Source: Vibrio fortis (GTDB lineage Bacteria > Pseudomonadota > Gammaproteobacteria > Enterobacterales > Vibrionaceae). Taken from it: 64,000 nucleotides of DNA. Position 1 is the stretch's first letter; each line of letters begins with the position of its first letter. The notes below the pieces were generated by a model. That model was not told the origin of the DNA, did not search any database, and saw only the letters and a program-made list of their open reading frames with translations. The stretch lies in contig NZ_AP025487.1 in NCBI RefSeq assembly GCF_024347475.1, positions 992,001 through 1,056,000 of the forward strand. The letters are read 5' to 3'. Positions 36,656-45,627 of this stretch are shown here, piece after piece. Position numbers and translations under genes: made by a program.

Positions 36656-37558
36656 TTATTGCGTTTTTTGGAAAGGTTTTAATAGTTGCTTTCCGAAGAC
36701 GTTAATTAATGCACCTGTCACGATTAATCCACCACCTAGGTAGGTCCAAATGGATGGAACTTCATTGAATAGCCACACCCCAAGCAGTGCCGAAAAGACA
36801 ATCTGTACATAGGAGTAGGCTGAGGCTTTGCCTGCTGCTTGAGTCTGCATTGCTTTCGTCAGTCCATATTGTCCAATTTGCGTAAACACACCGACTAGTA
36901 CGAGCATGATAGTGATAAAGAAGCTTGGCCATACAAAGTCATTCCAAATCAATGCGATTGATACCGGCAAAGCCACCATAGGGAAGTAGAGGATGATCAC
37001 TGAGCTATCTTCGGTTTGACTGAGCTTACGCACGATCACGTAGGCAATTGAGCTACCAAACGCACCAATTAGCGCGACCATGATGCTAAACAGAGGCAGC
37101 TCGTTGCTAATGTCGCTGTTCATATTTGGTTGAACCATGACAAACAGACCCGCAAGACAAAACGCGATACAGATCATGGTTGAGGTTTGCACACGCTCTT
37201 TGAGAAAAAGAACGCCAAGTAGGGCAGTGAATACGGGGTGCACGTATTGAAGAATGGTCGCTTCCGCCAGAGGCAGTGTTGTTACTGCATAGTAAACACA
37301 CATCAGTGCTGCGGTACCTACGGCACCTCTCACAAACAACAGAGGCTTGTTGTTACCCCAAACAGAGATTCCTTTACGTCTCACATCAACATAACTAATT
37401 ATAAGAGAGACCAGAGCCCTAGCCGCGACAATTTCAAAGACGGGGATACCGTAGTTGCTCACGTACTTTACGCACGCGGACATCAGTGCAAAGCCTAATG
37501 CGGAGAGCAACATAAAGCGAACCCCAACGGGGATGAATGAAAATGATATTGAAGGCAT
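36656..37558 (-). CDS. EamA/DMT-family transporter
   Basis: A 300-residue inner-membrane protein with ten predicted segments arranged as two EamA repeats (first about 12-145, second about 155-290). The C-terminal halves contain the characteristic stretch AEATILQYVHPVFTALLGVLFLKER and AYSYVQIVFSALLGVWLFNEVPS. Family members export amino acids or other metabolites; no substrate can be assigned here. It is monocistronic. A GTAGTT hexanucleotide repeat lies about 100 bp upstream. Confidence 0.9.
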   Translation of the reverse strand: MPSISFSFIPVGVRFMLLSALGFALMSACVKYVSNYGIPVFEIVAARALVSLIISYVDVRRKGISVWGNNKPLLFVRGAVGTAALMCVYYAVTTLPLAEATILQYVHPVFTALLGVLFLKERVQTSTMICIAFCLAGLFVMVQPNMNSDISNELPLFSIMVALIGAFGSSIAYVIVRKLSQTEDSSVIILYFPMVALPVSIALIWNDFVWPSFFITIMLVLVGVFTQIGQYGLTKAMQTQAAGKASAYSYVQIVFSALLGVWLFNEVPSIWTYLGGGLIVTGALINVFGKQLLKPFQKTQ

Positions 37559-37660
37559 AGGGTCGTCTTTGTGAGTGATAGAAGAGCTGAAACCGAATCA
37601 TACCCTAATTGCGTTTGGTTAACGTAAGCGAATTGAAAATTATTCTTTTTCTTTACTCTT

Positions 37661-37684
37661 GTAGTTGTAGTTGTAGTTGTAGTT
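37661..37684. repeat. Hexanucleotide tandem repeat (GTAGTT x4)
   Basis: Four exact copies of GTAGTT lie between the divergent EamA gene and globin gene. A tandem repeat of this type can change length by slippage and so alter promoter spacing. No coding frame crosses it. Confidence 0.85.
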
Positions 37685-37765
37685 TTACAGTCATAATAAA
37701 TTATGCAACTCTTTTTATAGTAATGCTGCATATAATGATAAGGGAAGACTTTTAAGGAGAGCGAA

Positions 37766-38167
37766 ATGGATCACAGCGAACGGTTTTATGAGAGCTTTCA
37801 ACGATGCCGAATCGATCAAGAGTTTTTGGAAGTGTTCCTCAGTGACTTCTGTGAACATAATCCAAGGTTTTCTGAGCGGTTTGCCAGCGTTGGGTTAGAA
37901 GAGCAAACCAAAATGCTCAAGGCATCGATCATCTTAATCTACAATTCTGCATCTTTGCCCAGTGTTCGTAATTCGGTGAAAAACCTGGGTAGACGCCATA
38001 AGAACTTAGGCCTCAATATCTCTGAAGATGAGCTTAATGCTTGGTTTGACGCGCTGCTCAATACCGTGAAAAAGTTCGATCCCTTGTACGATGAGAGCGT
38101 GGATGCGGCATGGACAGAAACGCTGAGATTAGGATTGAGCATTATGAAGAAAGAGTGTGTTGTCTAA
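37766..38167 (+). CDS. Single-domain globin
   Basis: A 133-residue protein with a globin fold signature: an A-B helix region (FYESFQRC), a segment that fits helix C/E (FLEVFLSDFCEHNPRFSERF), and a proximal histidine candidate H78 in GRRHKNLGL, followed by a G-H helix pair (WFDALLNTVKKFD). There is no reductase domain. Such globins bind oxygen or NO and often serve in NO detoxification or sensing. A GGAGAG sequence precedes the ATG. It is divergent from the EamA gene and followed by a terminator. Confidence 0.85.
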   Translation: MDHSERFYESFQRCRIDQEFLEVFLSDFCEHNPRFSERFASVGLEEQTKMLKASIILIYNSASLPSVRNSVKNLGRRHKNLGLNISEDELNAWFDALLNTVKKFDPLYDESVDAAWTETLRLGLSIMKKECVV

Positions 38168-38171
38168 ATCA

Positions 38172-38200
38172 AATAAGCCTCGTGTTTCACGAGGCTTAAT
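38172..38200. terminator. Terminator after the globin gene
   Basis: AAGCCTCGTG pairs exactly with CACGAGGCTT across a 3-nt loop (38175-38197). Confidence 0.8.
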
Positions 38201-38221
38201 CAAGGGTAACAGGGGGCTCGA

Positions 38222-38788
38222 TTAGAAGGTAAAGCCCGTCTGGATACCAAATACAGAATCGGTGGTGTACCAACTGCTTGAACCACCAAACTCGTACCAG
38301 TCAAACCCTATACGAGTAAGCAATTTAGAGTGACCAAATACCGGTTTTGTTGACTTGTACTCTGCGCCAATACCATAAGTTAATCCAAGATCACCATGAG
38401 AGCCTTTCTTTACTTCAGTACCTTGATTCGAGCTAAACGTGAGCTTGGTATCTGAGTGTGAGTAGAGCGCTCCAACTTTACCAAAAATAGCGAAGTTGTT
38501 GCTGAAGTTGTGCTTGTACATTGGTGCTATTGAGAGCATCAATGTATCGAACTTTTCTTTTCGGTGTACCGTGTCGTTACCGGAGTTATAGCTCGATTTT
38601 TCATCTACACTAATCGCAAGCAATGTCGAATCGATATACCAGTTGCTTTGCATGATTTGGCTTCCGAAAGTAAATTGACCGCCCACATCACTACTATCGA
38701 TACCTACCCCGCCTAACGCATACATTTCATTTGATGCTACCGCTGAAGTTGATGCTATAACACACATCGCTAAGACTAACTTTTTCAT
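38222..38788 (-). CDS. Outer-membrane beta-barrel protein
   Basis: The ATG at 38788 gives a typical signal peptide (cleaved after AVA, about residue 18) preceded by AGAGAG. The 188-residue product is a small beta barrel: alternating strands such as YIDSTLLAISVDEKSS and NNFAIFGKVGALYSHSDTKLT, ending in phenylalanine. It resembles the OmpA/OmpX-like barrels common in Vibrio. No ligand is evident. It stands alone, convergent with the globin gene. Confidence 0.8.
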   Translation of the reverse strand: MKKLVLAMCVIASTSAVASNEMYALGGVGIDSSDVGGQFTFGSQIMQSNWYIDSTLLAISVDEKSSYNSGNDTVHRKEKFDTLMLSIAPMYKHNFSNNFAIFGKVGALYSHSDTKLTFSSNQGTEVKKGSHGDLGLTYGIGAEYKSTKPVFGHSKLLTRIGFDWYEFGGSSSWYTTDSVFGIQTGFTF

Positions 38789-39141
38789 TGTTTTCTCTCT
38801 GGTTGATAAATTTCGGGGGAGGATTCTAGCGGCATTTTGAAAATAAAAAACACCGTTCAAATTGAATTAAGAATGATTAAATATCTCAATACAAAGTCGG
38901 GTGGTTTCAAAGGCTCAAAATATGTTTTTTTAGATGAAGTGATTTGTGTTCGATGCTTGTTAAGCTTTTGAATATTAGTGTTTTAGCGATTTTTTATATC
39001 ACTTAATGCGGGATGGTAAGCTCTAGTAAATCGGTTATTACTAGAGCTTGAAGAGGCTTGAAATCGGATAGGTTTAATTAAAATTAAACGCTCGGTTGGG
39101 TGATCTGTCAGTGTTAAACTCATCGATAAGTTAGAAGCGAT
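38789..39141. other. Non-coding stretch with a 12-bp hairpin
   Basis: AT-rich 353-bp stretch. It contains a perfect hairpin at 39018-39049 (AAGCTCTAGTAA and TTACTAGAGCTT) without a T-run, which may end the minus-strand gene at 39142. No small gene with a credible ribosome site was seen in it. It should include the promoter of the beta-barrel gene. Confidence 0.5.
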
Positions 39142-39909
39142 TTAAAAATGAGCAGCCCAACCGACTAAGAACCCTTGAGACGCGGTGTCGTAGCTAAATG
39201 TCCCCGGGTTACTGTAGTCCACCCAGGTTGATTTATAGGCAATATTTAAGTCAGACCAATCGTTAATCTGGTAGCGTGTGCCCAATAATATCCCCGATGT
39301 AAAATCAGTGTCGCTGCCAAAGCCGATATCTATGCTGGCATGAACGTGCCAATCACTATTGAGTTTTTGTGTCCAACGAGCGCCAATGAGATAGTCAATC
39401 CAATCTTCATCCAAAGAACGTGAGTTGTTGATCAACCCGCCACTAGAGTAGAGCTTGGTATCGATATCGTTATCCCACCATCGAAAGCCCACCATGTAAT
39501 CAATCATGCCGAAGTCATACTGGTAACGTTTGAAGCCCTTGGTTTCGAGTACGCCTTGTCGAATGTCGACCTCACCTTTTAAGAGCCCAGCATTACCAAC
39601 AATTGAGTCAGCTTTACCGCTTAGCTTCATAAAGCTGTAATCGATATAGTAGCCCCATTGATTGTCGTAAATACCTTCCAGCCTGAGCATGGCACCCATA
39701 TCGAGATGATCCATGATAAAAGAGGGATCGACATCCACATCGGTTGAGAGGTTAGCAATTGAAGTATCGCCTCGAATATTAAGAGCCAGAGCATAGATTT
39801 CTATGCTGTGCTGCCACTGCTTTGTTGAATCATGACCTTCGGCGCTTTGAGCCTGACTGATAAAGCTTGTACAGAGAAGAGGAGCAAGTAGGTATTTCCA
39901 TCGAGCCAT
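39142..39909 (-). CDS. Outer-membrane protein of the sulfatase locus
   Basis: The ATG at 39909 is preferred, with GGGAT upstream; a longer start is possible at 39960. The 255-residue product has a signal peptide (cleaved near AQSA) and a beta-barrel mature part with repeating strands and WW/WY aromatic girdles, ending in WAAHF with C-terminal phenylalanine. It is divergent from the DUF4345-sulfatase operon and could be its porin or sensor; that link is inference. I do not recognise the family. Confidence 0.75.
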   Translation of the reverse strand: MARWKYLLAPLLCTSFISQAQSAEGHDSTKQWQHSIEIYALALNIRGDTSIANLSTDVDVDPSFIMDHLDMGAMLRLEGIYDNQWGYYIDYSFMKLSGKADSIVGNAGLLKGEVDIRQGVLETKGFKRYQYDFGMIDYMVGFRWWDNDIDTKLYSSGGLINNSRSLDEDWIDYLIGARWTQKLNSDWHVHASIDIGFGSDTDFTSGILLGTRYQINDWSDLNIAYKSTWVDYSNPGTFSYDTASQGFLVGWAAHF

Positions 39910-40049
39910 ATAAATATCCCTATAACGTTCCAATGTATAAATGTGATGTTGAATAACCATGAGTGAACGCAGACTTGCTGGCTATGCAACTTGTTTATTT
40001 TTGATTGTAGGCTATGTTTTCAGAAACAGGTCAAATAAAGAGCAATCGC

Positions 40050-40439
40050 ATGAATCCACAGAGTATTTTTCTCATTGTTGCTGCCCTTGGGCTCACGCCC
40101 ATTGCCCTCTCTTACGGCTACGCGCCAACGGTTTCGCTTGATTATCTTTTCGCTATTGATGCAACCCCAACCAATGTGTCTCATATCTTTAGAGCGGTGA
40201 TGGGGCTTTATTTAGCTCTGGTACTGTTTTGGCTCGCGGGTGCAATGATTCAAAAATACCGTCTGTCGGCTCTTTATAGCTTGGTCATATTTATGTTGGG
40301 TCTCGCTGCAGGGCGAGTATTCAGTTTGGTTGTCGATGGTATGCCACACTGGCTGTTAGTGGTGTATCTAGGGCTTGAAATTGGCTTTGGCCTGGTGGGT
40401 ATAAAAATGGTTATGAATGAACAGTCTAATAATGCATAA
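40050..40439 (+). CDS. DUF4345-type small membrane protein
   Basis: The start at 40050 is preferred over 40014. A 129-residue protein with four predicted membrane segments. It carries SHIFRAVMGLYLALVLFWLAGA, typical of DUF4345, and AAGRVFSLVVDGMPHWLLVVYLGLE. It lies 10 bp before the sulfatase gene and shares its transcript. DUF4345 proteins have no proven function. A second protein of similar character (127 aa) is at 54488. Confidence 0.8.
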   Translation: MNPQSIFLIVAALGLTPIALSYGYAPTVSLDYLFAIDATPTNVSHIFRAVMGLYLALVLFWLAGAMIQKYRLSALYSLVIFMLGLAAGRVFSLVVDGMPHWLLVVYLGLEIGFGLVGIKMVMNEQSNNA

Positions 40440-40449
40440 GGAACGAACT

Positions 40450-41952
40450 ATGAAAAGGATGCTTCACTTGCTGTTGATGGTCGTTATGGGAAGCTGGTCT
40501 CTGTCTGCTTTCTCGGCTCAAGACAAACCTAACATCTTCGTTATTTTCACCGACGATATTGGTATTTCAAATTTAAGTGCGTATCACAACGGTGTGATGA
40601 GCAGTCAGACTCCCAACATTGATAGTATTGCTGAAAAGGGCATGCTACTGACCGATTACTATGCCCAACCTTCTTGTACAGCAGGTCGCTCCGCTTTTTT
40701 GACTGGTCAACTGCCTGTTAGAACAGGTATGCATACTGTCGGTTTACCTGGTGGGCCAGTTGGTTTACATGCTGACACGCCAACGCTGCCAGAAATCCTC
40801 AAAACCATGGGCTATGTGACAGGTCAGTTTGGTAAAAACCACTTAGGTGACCGTGACGAATTCTTACCGACAATGCACGGCTTTGATGAGTATTGGGGTT
40901 GGTTGTATCACTTGAATGCGATGGAATACACCGAAGATCCAGATTGGCCAAAAGACGGTTCGTTGGATGCATTTGCTCCTCGCAATGTGATTTATGCAAA
41001 GTCTGATGGCAAGGGTGGGCAAACCATTGAAGATGATGGTGCACTGTCAATCGAGCGTATGCGTACTCTGGACGATGAAGTGAATAAGCACGCGATAAAC
41101 TTCATTGAACGAGCTGTCGAAGCGGATAAGCCTTTCTTCACTTGGTATTGTCCATCACGTGGTCATGTCTGGACGCATCTTTCTCCTGAATACGAAGCTA
41201 TGCTTGGCCAAAATGGTTGGGGACTGCAAGAAGTCGTGATGAAAGATCTCGATGATCATGTGGGTGAAATGCTCGCCAAAATGGAGGAGCTCGGCATCGC
41301 TGATAACACCATTATCATTTTTACGGCTGACAATGGCCCAGAAATCATGACGTGGCCAGATGGTGGTATGACGCCATATCGCGGAGAAAAAGGGACTACC
41401 TGGGAAGGTGGTGTTCGTGCTCCGGCTCTAGTAAGTTGGCCGGGTAAGATCCCTGCAGGTAGTGTGGGCAACGGCATCTTCGATGGTATGGACTGGTTAC
41501 CAACCCTCGTTGCAGCTGCTGGCGGTCCAGCGGATCTAAAAGAGAAAATGCTGAAAGGTCACGATGGGTTTAAAGCGCACCTCGATGGCTATAACCAAGT
41601 TGATATGTTGACGGAGAAGGGTGAGTCAAATCGTAAAGAGATTTACTACTACGAACGTGACAAGCTGCAAGCGGTTCGAGTCGGAGATTGGAAGGCACAC
41701 TTCGTGGTTCAGAATCATGGTTGGAGTGGTCCAAAAGAGGAGCTTAATGCACCGCTACTGTTCAACTTACGACGCGATCCATATGAGCGAGCGGCAGAAG
41801 AGTCGGGTATGTACTTGAAGTGGATGGGGCAAAAAATGTGGGCATTTGGTCCTGCGCAAGCCGCAGTACAACAGCACCTTGCTACCTTCAAAGAGTGGCC
41901 ACCTAAAACGCCAGAAACCCAACCAGAAAATACCGGTGGTGTGGGTAACTAA
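40450..41952 (+). CDS. Type I sulfatase (formylglycine-dependent), exported
   Basis: The start at 40450 is chosen because AAGGAAC precedes it. The 500-residue product has a signal peptide (cleaved near FSA, residue 23) and the alkaline-phosphatase-like sulfatase fold. The sulfatase signature CTAGR (76-80, CxAxR) marks C76 for conversion to formylglycine. The metal-binding pair D35/D36 (FTDDIG) and TADNGPE (near residue 303) complete the active site. No anSME or FGE maturase gene lies in the window, so maturation must be done elsewhere. It cleaves sulfate esters, perhaps on algal polysaccharide or an aryl sulfate; substrate unknown. A terminator follows. Confidence 0.9.
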   Translation: MKRMLHLLLMVVMGSWSLSAFSAQDKPNIFVIFTDDIGISNLSAYHNGVMSSQTPNIDSIAEKGMLLTDYYAQPSCTAGRSAFLTGQLPVRTGMHTVGLPGGPVGLHADTPTLPEILKTMGYVTGQFGKNHLGDRDEFLPTMHGFDEYWGWLYHLNAMEYTEDPDWPKDGSLDAFAPRNVIYAKSDGKGGQTIEDDGALSIERMRTLDDEVNKHAINFIERAVEADKPFFTWYCPSRGHVWTHLSPEYEAMLGQNGWGLQEVVMKDLDDHVGEMLAKMEELGIADNTIIIFTADNGPEIMTWPDGGMTPYRGEKGTTWEGGVRAPALVSWPGKIPAGSVGNGIFDGMDWLPTLVAAAGGPADLKEKMLKGHDGFKAHLDGYNQVDMLTEKGESNRKEIYYYERDKLQAVRVGDWKAHFVVQNHGWSGPKEELNAPLLFNLRRDPYERAAEESGMYLKWMGQKMWAFGPAQAAVQQHLATFKEWPPKTPETQPENTGGVGN

Positions 41953-41965
41953 TTAAGTATCAAAA

Positions 41966-41998
41966 TAAAAAATCCCGCTCTAGATGAGCGGGATTTTT
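41966..41998. terminator. Bidirectional terminator between the sulfatase and LacI genes
   Basis: AAAAAATCCCGCTC pairs with GAGCGGGATTTTT. Confidence 0.92.
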
Positions 41999-42022
41999 CT
42001 AAGAATACGTTATTGACCGGTG

Positions 42023-43048
42023 TTACTTGAGTGTCGTTTTTCGCTCAATAAACTTCACCGGAACCATCAATTTTACAAGGCTTGTCTCTTGGTCTTGTAT
42101 CTGGTTTACAACAATCTTCACAGACTCGCGAGCAAGGCGTTTAAAGTCTTGTTTGAAAGTACTCAGTTGATAATTGAGCCATTGCGTTTGCGGGATATCA
42201 TCAAAACCAATAACTTGTAGATCTTCAGGGATACGTAGGTTGAACTCCAATCGAGCTACGTCCATTACCGCCATCGCAAGGTTATCTGTCGCACAGAAAA
42301 TGGCTTGTGGTTTAGAGGGTTCCGCAAACAGAGTTCTAATTGTCTCTAGCGCATCAAGGTAGTCATAGTCTGCCTCGACAACGCGCGCTTGTTTGCCCGT
42401 TAAGTCTTCAAACTCAGAACAAAAGCCCGACTCGCGCTCGTCATTGGTGTACGTTGGAACGTTACCCGTCAAGTAAACCGCAGAGGTTACGCCACTGTTG
42501 TGGAACTGCTGTGCTGCAAGCTGCCCGGCTGCATAGTTGTCACTCACTACATGGCTGCTCTTGGTGCCTTCAACTACACGAGCGTATTGAACAATCGGGA
42601 TATCGAACTCTTCACACTCTTCATAAAGCGATTTATTGAAGGTTGCAGAGGCAGCGATGACACCATCAACTCGATATTGGAAGATATTCGGGATCGAGTG
42701 ATTGTCATTGGCATCTACTTGCCACGGAATAAGCACCGCTGAGTAACCCTGCTTTTGTAGCTCAGTCGAGATGAGCTGTAGGGTTTTCATGTGAATTGGG
42801 TAATCCGCATCAGGGAAGACCAGACCAATTAACTTAGATTCATTGGTAGTGAGGCTGCGTGCAAAGGCATTCGGGCGATAGTTGAGCGCTTTTGCGGCTT
42901 CAAATACTTTTTGCTTGGTCTTTTCAGAAACCGAACTGCCCGGCACAAATACACGAGAAACGGTAGATTGAGAAACGCCAGCCAGTTTAGCGACATCTTT
43001 TGAGGTTACGGTTGCTTTGGTTACCGAGGAGTGTTTTGGAGAGTTCAT
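42023..43048 (-). CDS. LacI-family transcriptional regulator of the porin/SnoaL/MFS cluster
   Basis: A 341-residue repressor. The HTH (about 13-35) contains VTSKDVAKLAGVSQSTVSRVF, and the hinge helix RPNAFARSLTTNES is present. The ligand-binding core includes IGLVFPDADYPIHMKTLQLIS and IPEDLQVIGFDD, ending in a tail VKFIERKTTLK. It is in the same orientation as the porin, SnoaL and MFS genes upstream but separated by a terminator at 43184. A near-palindromic site at 43095, similar to one upstream of the MFS gene, suggests autoregulation and control of the whole cluster. Confidence 0.92.
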   Translation of the reverse strand: MNSPKHSSVTKATVTSKDVAKLAGVSQSTVSRVFVPGSSVSEKTKQKVFEAAKALNYRPNAFARSLTTNESKLIGLVFPDADYPIHMKTLQLISTELQKQGYSAVLIPWQVDANDNHSIPNIFQYRVDGVIAASATFNKSLYEECEEFDIPIVQYARVVEGTKSSHVVSDNYAAGQLAAQQFHNSGVTSAVYLTGNVPTYTNDERESGFCSEFEDLTGKQARVVEADYDYLDALETIRTLFAEPSKPQAIFCATDNLAMAVMDVARLEFNLRIPEDLQVIGFDDIPQTQWLNYQLSTFKQDFKRLARESVKIVVNQIQDQETSLVKLMVPVKFIERKTTLK

Positions 43049-43094
43049 AGACCATGCATTTTAAGCCGAATTAATGGCGTGTAGAGTATCATAA

Positions 43095-43110
43095 GTAGGT
43101 ACGTATTCAA
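43095..43110. promoter_or_regulatory. Candidate LacI-type operator, regulator promoter
   Basis: On the minus strand GAATACGTACCTACTT lies 47 bp upstream of the LacI gene. It matches GAGTGCGTACCCATTC at 47136-47151 at 11 of 16 positions, and all differences are purine/purine or pyrimidine/pyrimidine. Both are centred on GTAC with symmetric GARTR/YAYTY arms. Confidence 0.6.
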
Positions 43111-43183
43111 AAAGTCAAATCAGTTAAATTCTATGAAAAATAAGGCTTAGGTGAGGTTGTTGGGCAACTAACTGGGTATAACC

Positions 43184-43213
43184 CAAAAAAGCTCTGCATA
43201 GAAGCAGAGCTTT
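43184..43213 (-). terminator. Terminator of the porin transcript
   Basis: On the minus strand AAAGCTCTGC pairs with GCAGAGCTTT followed by a T-run; it lies 40 bp after the porin stop. Confidence 0.85.
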
Positions 43214-43254
43214 AATTTGAGTGTAATTATCTTATTTGGCAGCAAAGTCCAAAG

Positions 43255-44349
43255 TTAGAAGTAGTAACGAATACCGGCAGCAAACTGGTCGTCGCTGTTT
43301 TCGTATTTCACGCCGTTGTATGAGTCTTTGCCGTTATCAAACTGGTATTCCGTCCATACTAGGAACTTGTTCTTCTTAAAGTGGTATTCAAGACCAGGGA
43401 TAACTAACTGACGCTCATAGCCGTTTGCGTTGTCGTCTGTATCCGTTAAGTAGTTAACGTTGAAGGTAGGGCGTAAGCCGTTTTCAAAGTGGTAGTAAGT
43501 GAAGAATTCAGCACCGCGGTGGTCGTAAAACTCAGATTGGCTGGTGGTTTCCCAGTTTGAACCTTGGCTGTACGTGAAGCCAACGAACAGGCCATTGTTG
43601 GTGTAGTTCACACCTAACAAGCCAATGCGTTGTGTATCGCCATTCTTGATGTTTTGAACTCCCGCATCCACATCGTCAAACTCGTTTTGATGGTACGCTA
43701 AACCAATGGTTAGCCCATCGGCGATGGTGTACAGAGTTGAAGCGCCAATACCATTTTTCAACGTCACAGTATCTGAGTCGCTCTCGTTGTATCTCTTAGA
43801 AACAGATACATCTTCGCGAGTGGTTTGGTAAGTGAAGCCGTATTTCCAGTTGCCGTTGATGTTGTTACGGTAAGTGATTGAGTTTTCAGCTCGGCCCGTA
43901 CCCGAGGCGATGCCCCAATCAGATAGGTTGTAGTAACCTGAACCACGCGAACCAAATACACGGCCCATATCGGTAAACCATGCTACGTCGTAGAAGGTCG
44001 ACCATTGCTTGGTACCTGCTGCGATCTTGCCGTATTTATCGTGCTCAACGCCAGCGTATAGAAGTCGGTCGTAAATATTGTTGCCGTTAGCACCAGAGTT
44101 ATAACCCCATTCGGCATGGCCAAAGCCTGTCCAGTCGTTGTCTAACCCCATTTGACCTTTTAGGCCAAAACGAGAGCTACCGCTGTTCCATTCACCGTTA
44201 TGGTCGCCACCTTTATCGTGGTAACGAACATCAAAACGGCCATCTAGTGTTAGGCTATCGCCCGCGTCATTGGTAAAAGTATGTGCAGCAAAAGCAGAAC
44301 CTGAGGTCAGGGCTGTCAGGATCACCGCAGAAAGAATCGACTTTTTCAT
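43255..44349 (-). CDS. General-type outer-membrane porin of the LacI-controlled cluster
   Basis: A 364-residue porin with a signal peptide (cleaved after AFA) and a 16-strand-like mature part, ending RYYF. It contains GRFDVRYHDKGGDHNGEWN near the N-terminus and FAAGIRYYF at the end. It resembles Gram-negative porins of the OmpU/OmpC class. It lies at the end of the MFS-SnoaL-porin series. A 200-bp gap before it holds a perfect 10-bp hairpin and a weak copy of the proposed operator, so it may have its own promoter. Confidence 0.9.
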   Translation of the reverse strand: MKKSILSAVILTALTSGSAFAAHTFTNDAGDSLTLDGRFDVRYHDKGGDHNGEWNSGSSRFGLKGQMGLDNDWTGFGHAEWGYNSGANGNNIYDRLLYAGVEHDKYGKIAAGTKQWSTFYDVAWFTDMGRVFGSRGSGYYNLSDWGIASGTGRAENSITYRNNINGNWKYGFTYQTTREDVSVSKRYNESDSDTVTLKNGIGASTLYTIADGLTIGLAYHQNEFDDVDAGVQNIKNGDTQRIGLLGVNYTNNGLFVGFTYSQGSNWETTSQSEFYDHRGAEFFTYYHFENGLRPTFNVNYLTDTDDNANGYERQLVIPGLEYHFKKNKFLVWTEYQFDNGKDSYNGVKYENSDDQFAAGIRYYF

Positions 44350-44419
44350 TGTAATTCTCTTTATTCAGGCCGTAGAAAGCCACCGTGCTTTCAAGCCCGT
44401 TATATTAGTAATGGTTTGG

Positions 44420-44435
44420 TAGGGTGTGCCCATCC
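44420..44435. promoter_or_regulatory. Weak third copy of the proposed LacI-type site
   Basis: TAGGGTGTGCCCATCC matches GAGTGCGTACCCATTC at 11 of 16 positions but lacks the GTAC centre. It lies about 70 bp upstream of the porin start. Confidence 0.3.
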
Positions 44436-44471
44436 GTGAGGCACAAAGTGATTATTATGGGTAGAGCAAGT

Positions 44472-44499
44472 TGCCGAGGGCGAGAAGGAGCCCTCGGCA
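44472..44499 (-). other. Intercistronic hairpin before the porin gene
   Basis: TGCCGAGGGC pairs exactly with GCCCTCGGCA across an 8-nt loop. There is no T-run, so it may act on message stability rather than termination. Confidence 0.65.
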
Positions 44500-44548
44500 G
44501 TCATGTCGTCCGAGTGTAGGTATGAACTCGGTCGACACTAGGACAGGG

Positions 44549-45565
44549 TTACAGCGTTGGGTTCATGATTGAAGAAGTGCGTTCAAACACATCTAGACCT
44601 TGCTGTTTTAGCCAGAAAGGAAGGTCGATCAGTACCCAGTTTTCAGATAGTTTGTCGCCGTCACGGTAGTAAACGTCGACTACTTGCATGTCTGCGCGAA
44701 CTTCGCCACCAGTCATACCTAGGAAACCACCTGTTGGCGTGTTTGATAGGTTTGGCCAACCGAAGAAGCAAGAGAAGCTGCCTTCAGCGAAGCGACAAAC
44801 GTGACCGTTAAACTTCTTGTCTTTCAGGTTGTTACGGAAAGGAAGTTGGTGTTGCTTCTGGTAGCGAGGGATAGTGTAAGATGCACCGATACCACAAGGG
44901 CCGTACCAGATCATGTCTTTAGACCAGCTCTTCTCTAGCACTTCTGGTGGGCAACCCATTGCTCCGCTGTCGTTAAGTGCAGATAGGTCATCAACCATTT
45001 TGTTCACTAGAGCAAGCGTTGCTACGCCTTCTTCTGGCGCTGCATCTTCAAACAGTAGACCGTCGTGATTACGTGGGCCAGGGTATACGAAGTGCTTACC
45101 TGTTGATGGTGGTAGTGGGTAGCAGCCTGCTTGGTCCATCATACCTAGTAGGTCTAGGAATAGACCTGTCTTCGTGATCTTGCCGTCAACAACACAGTTA
45201 AACTCTGCGTAGCGAACGTTCATGATCTTGCCAGTAGGGCGCATGCCTAGGTATTCAGCGTCGAATAGACCCATGAAGTGACCCATGCTCATTACCCAAA
45301 TTTCATCTGGGTTGATTTCATTGTTACCGCCGATGAAGATGTCTTGACGACGCTGCATGCGAGTCATTGATTTCATCATTGGAGCCCAGAATACGTCAGC
45401 TGCCGCTTGAGCGCCTTCTTGCTCACGGAATGGGTAAACACCACGCCACAAGTAATCTTCAGAAGTGTGTGCTTTTAGTACTTCAGCAACGTTCTCGTGA
45501 GTTGCGTTTTCCATTGCATCAAAGTATTCGCGAACAATGCGTTTAGCTTCTTGATATTTAGACAT
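44549..45565 (-). CDS. Protein with two SnoaL/NTF2-like halves, possible ester cyclase type
   Basis: A 338-residue cytoplasmic protein. The N-terminal half (1-150) and C-terminal half (about 180-330) share the SnoaL-like pattern of a helical start followed by curved beta strands: DYLWRGVYPF and DMIWYGPCGIG align, and VDGKITKTGLFLDLLGMMDQAG aligns with DGDKLSENWVLIDLPFWLKQQG. The family (PF07366/PF12680 type) includes polyketide cyclases, epoxide hydrolases and ketosteroid isomerases that use acid/base residues in the cone. No signal peptide is present. It is the only enzyme-like protein in this cluster, so it should act on the imported compound. The reaction cannot be assigned. Confidence 0.85.
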   Translation of the reverse strand: MSKYQEAKRIVREYFDAMENATHENVAEVLKAHTSEDYLWRGVYPFREQEGAQAAADVFWAPMMKSMTRMQRRQDIFIGGNNEINPDEIWVMSMGHFMGLFDAEYLGMRPTGKIMNVRYAEFNCVVDGKITKTGLFLDLLGMMDQAGCYPLPPSTGKHFVYPGPRNHDGLLFEDAAPEEGVATLALVNKMVDDLSALNDSGAMGCPPEVLEKSWSKDMIWYGPCGIGASYTIPRYQKQHQLPFRNNLKDKKFNGHVCRFAEGSFSCFFGWPNLSNTPTGGFLGMTGGEVRADMQVVDVYYRDGDKLSENWVLIDLPFWLKQQGLDVFERTSSIMNPTL

Positions 45566-45627
45566 AATTCATTCTCTTTGTGTTGTCGAGTCAACATTCG
45601 GAACAGGACTCGATTTGGATTTTGTTA

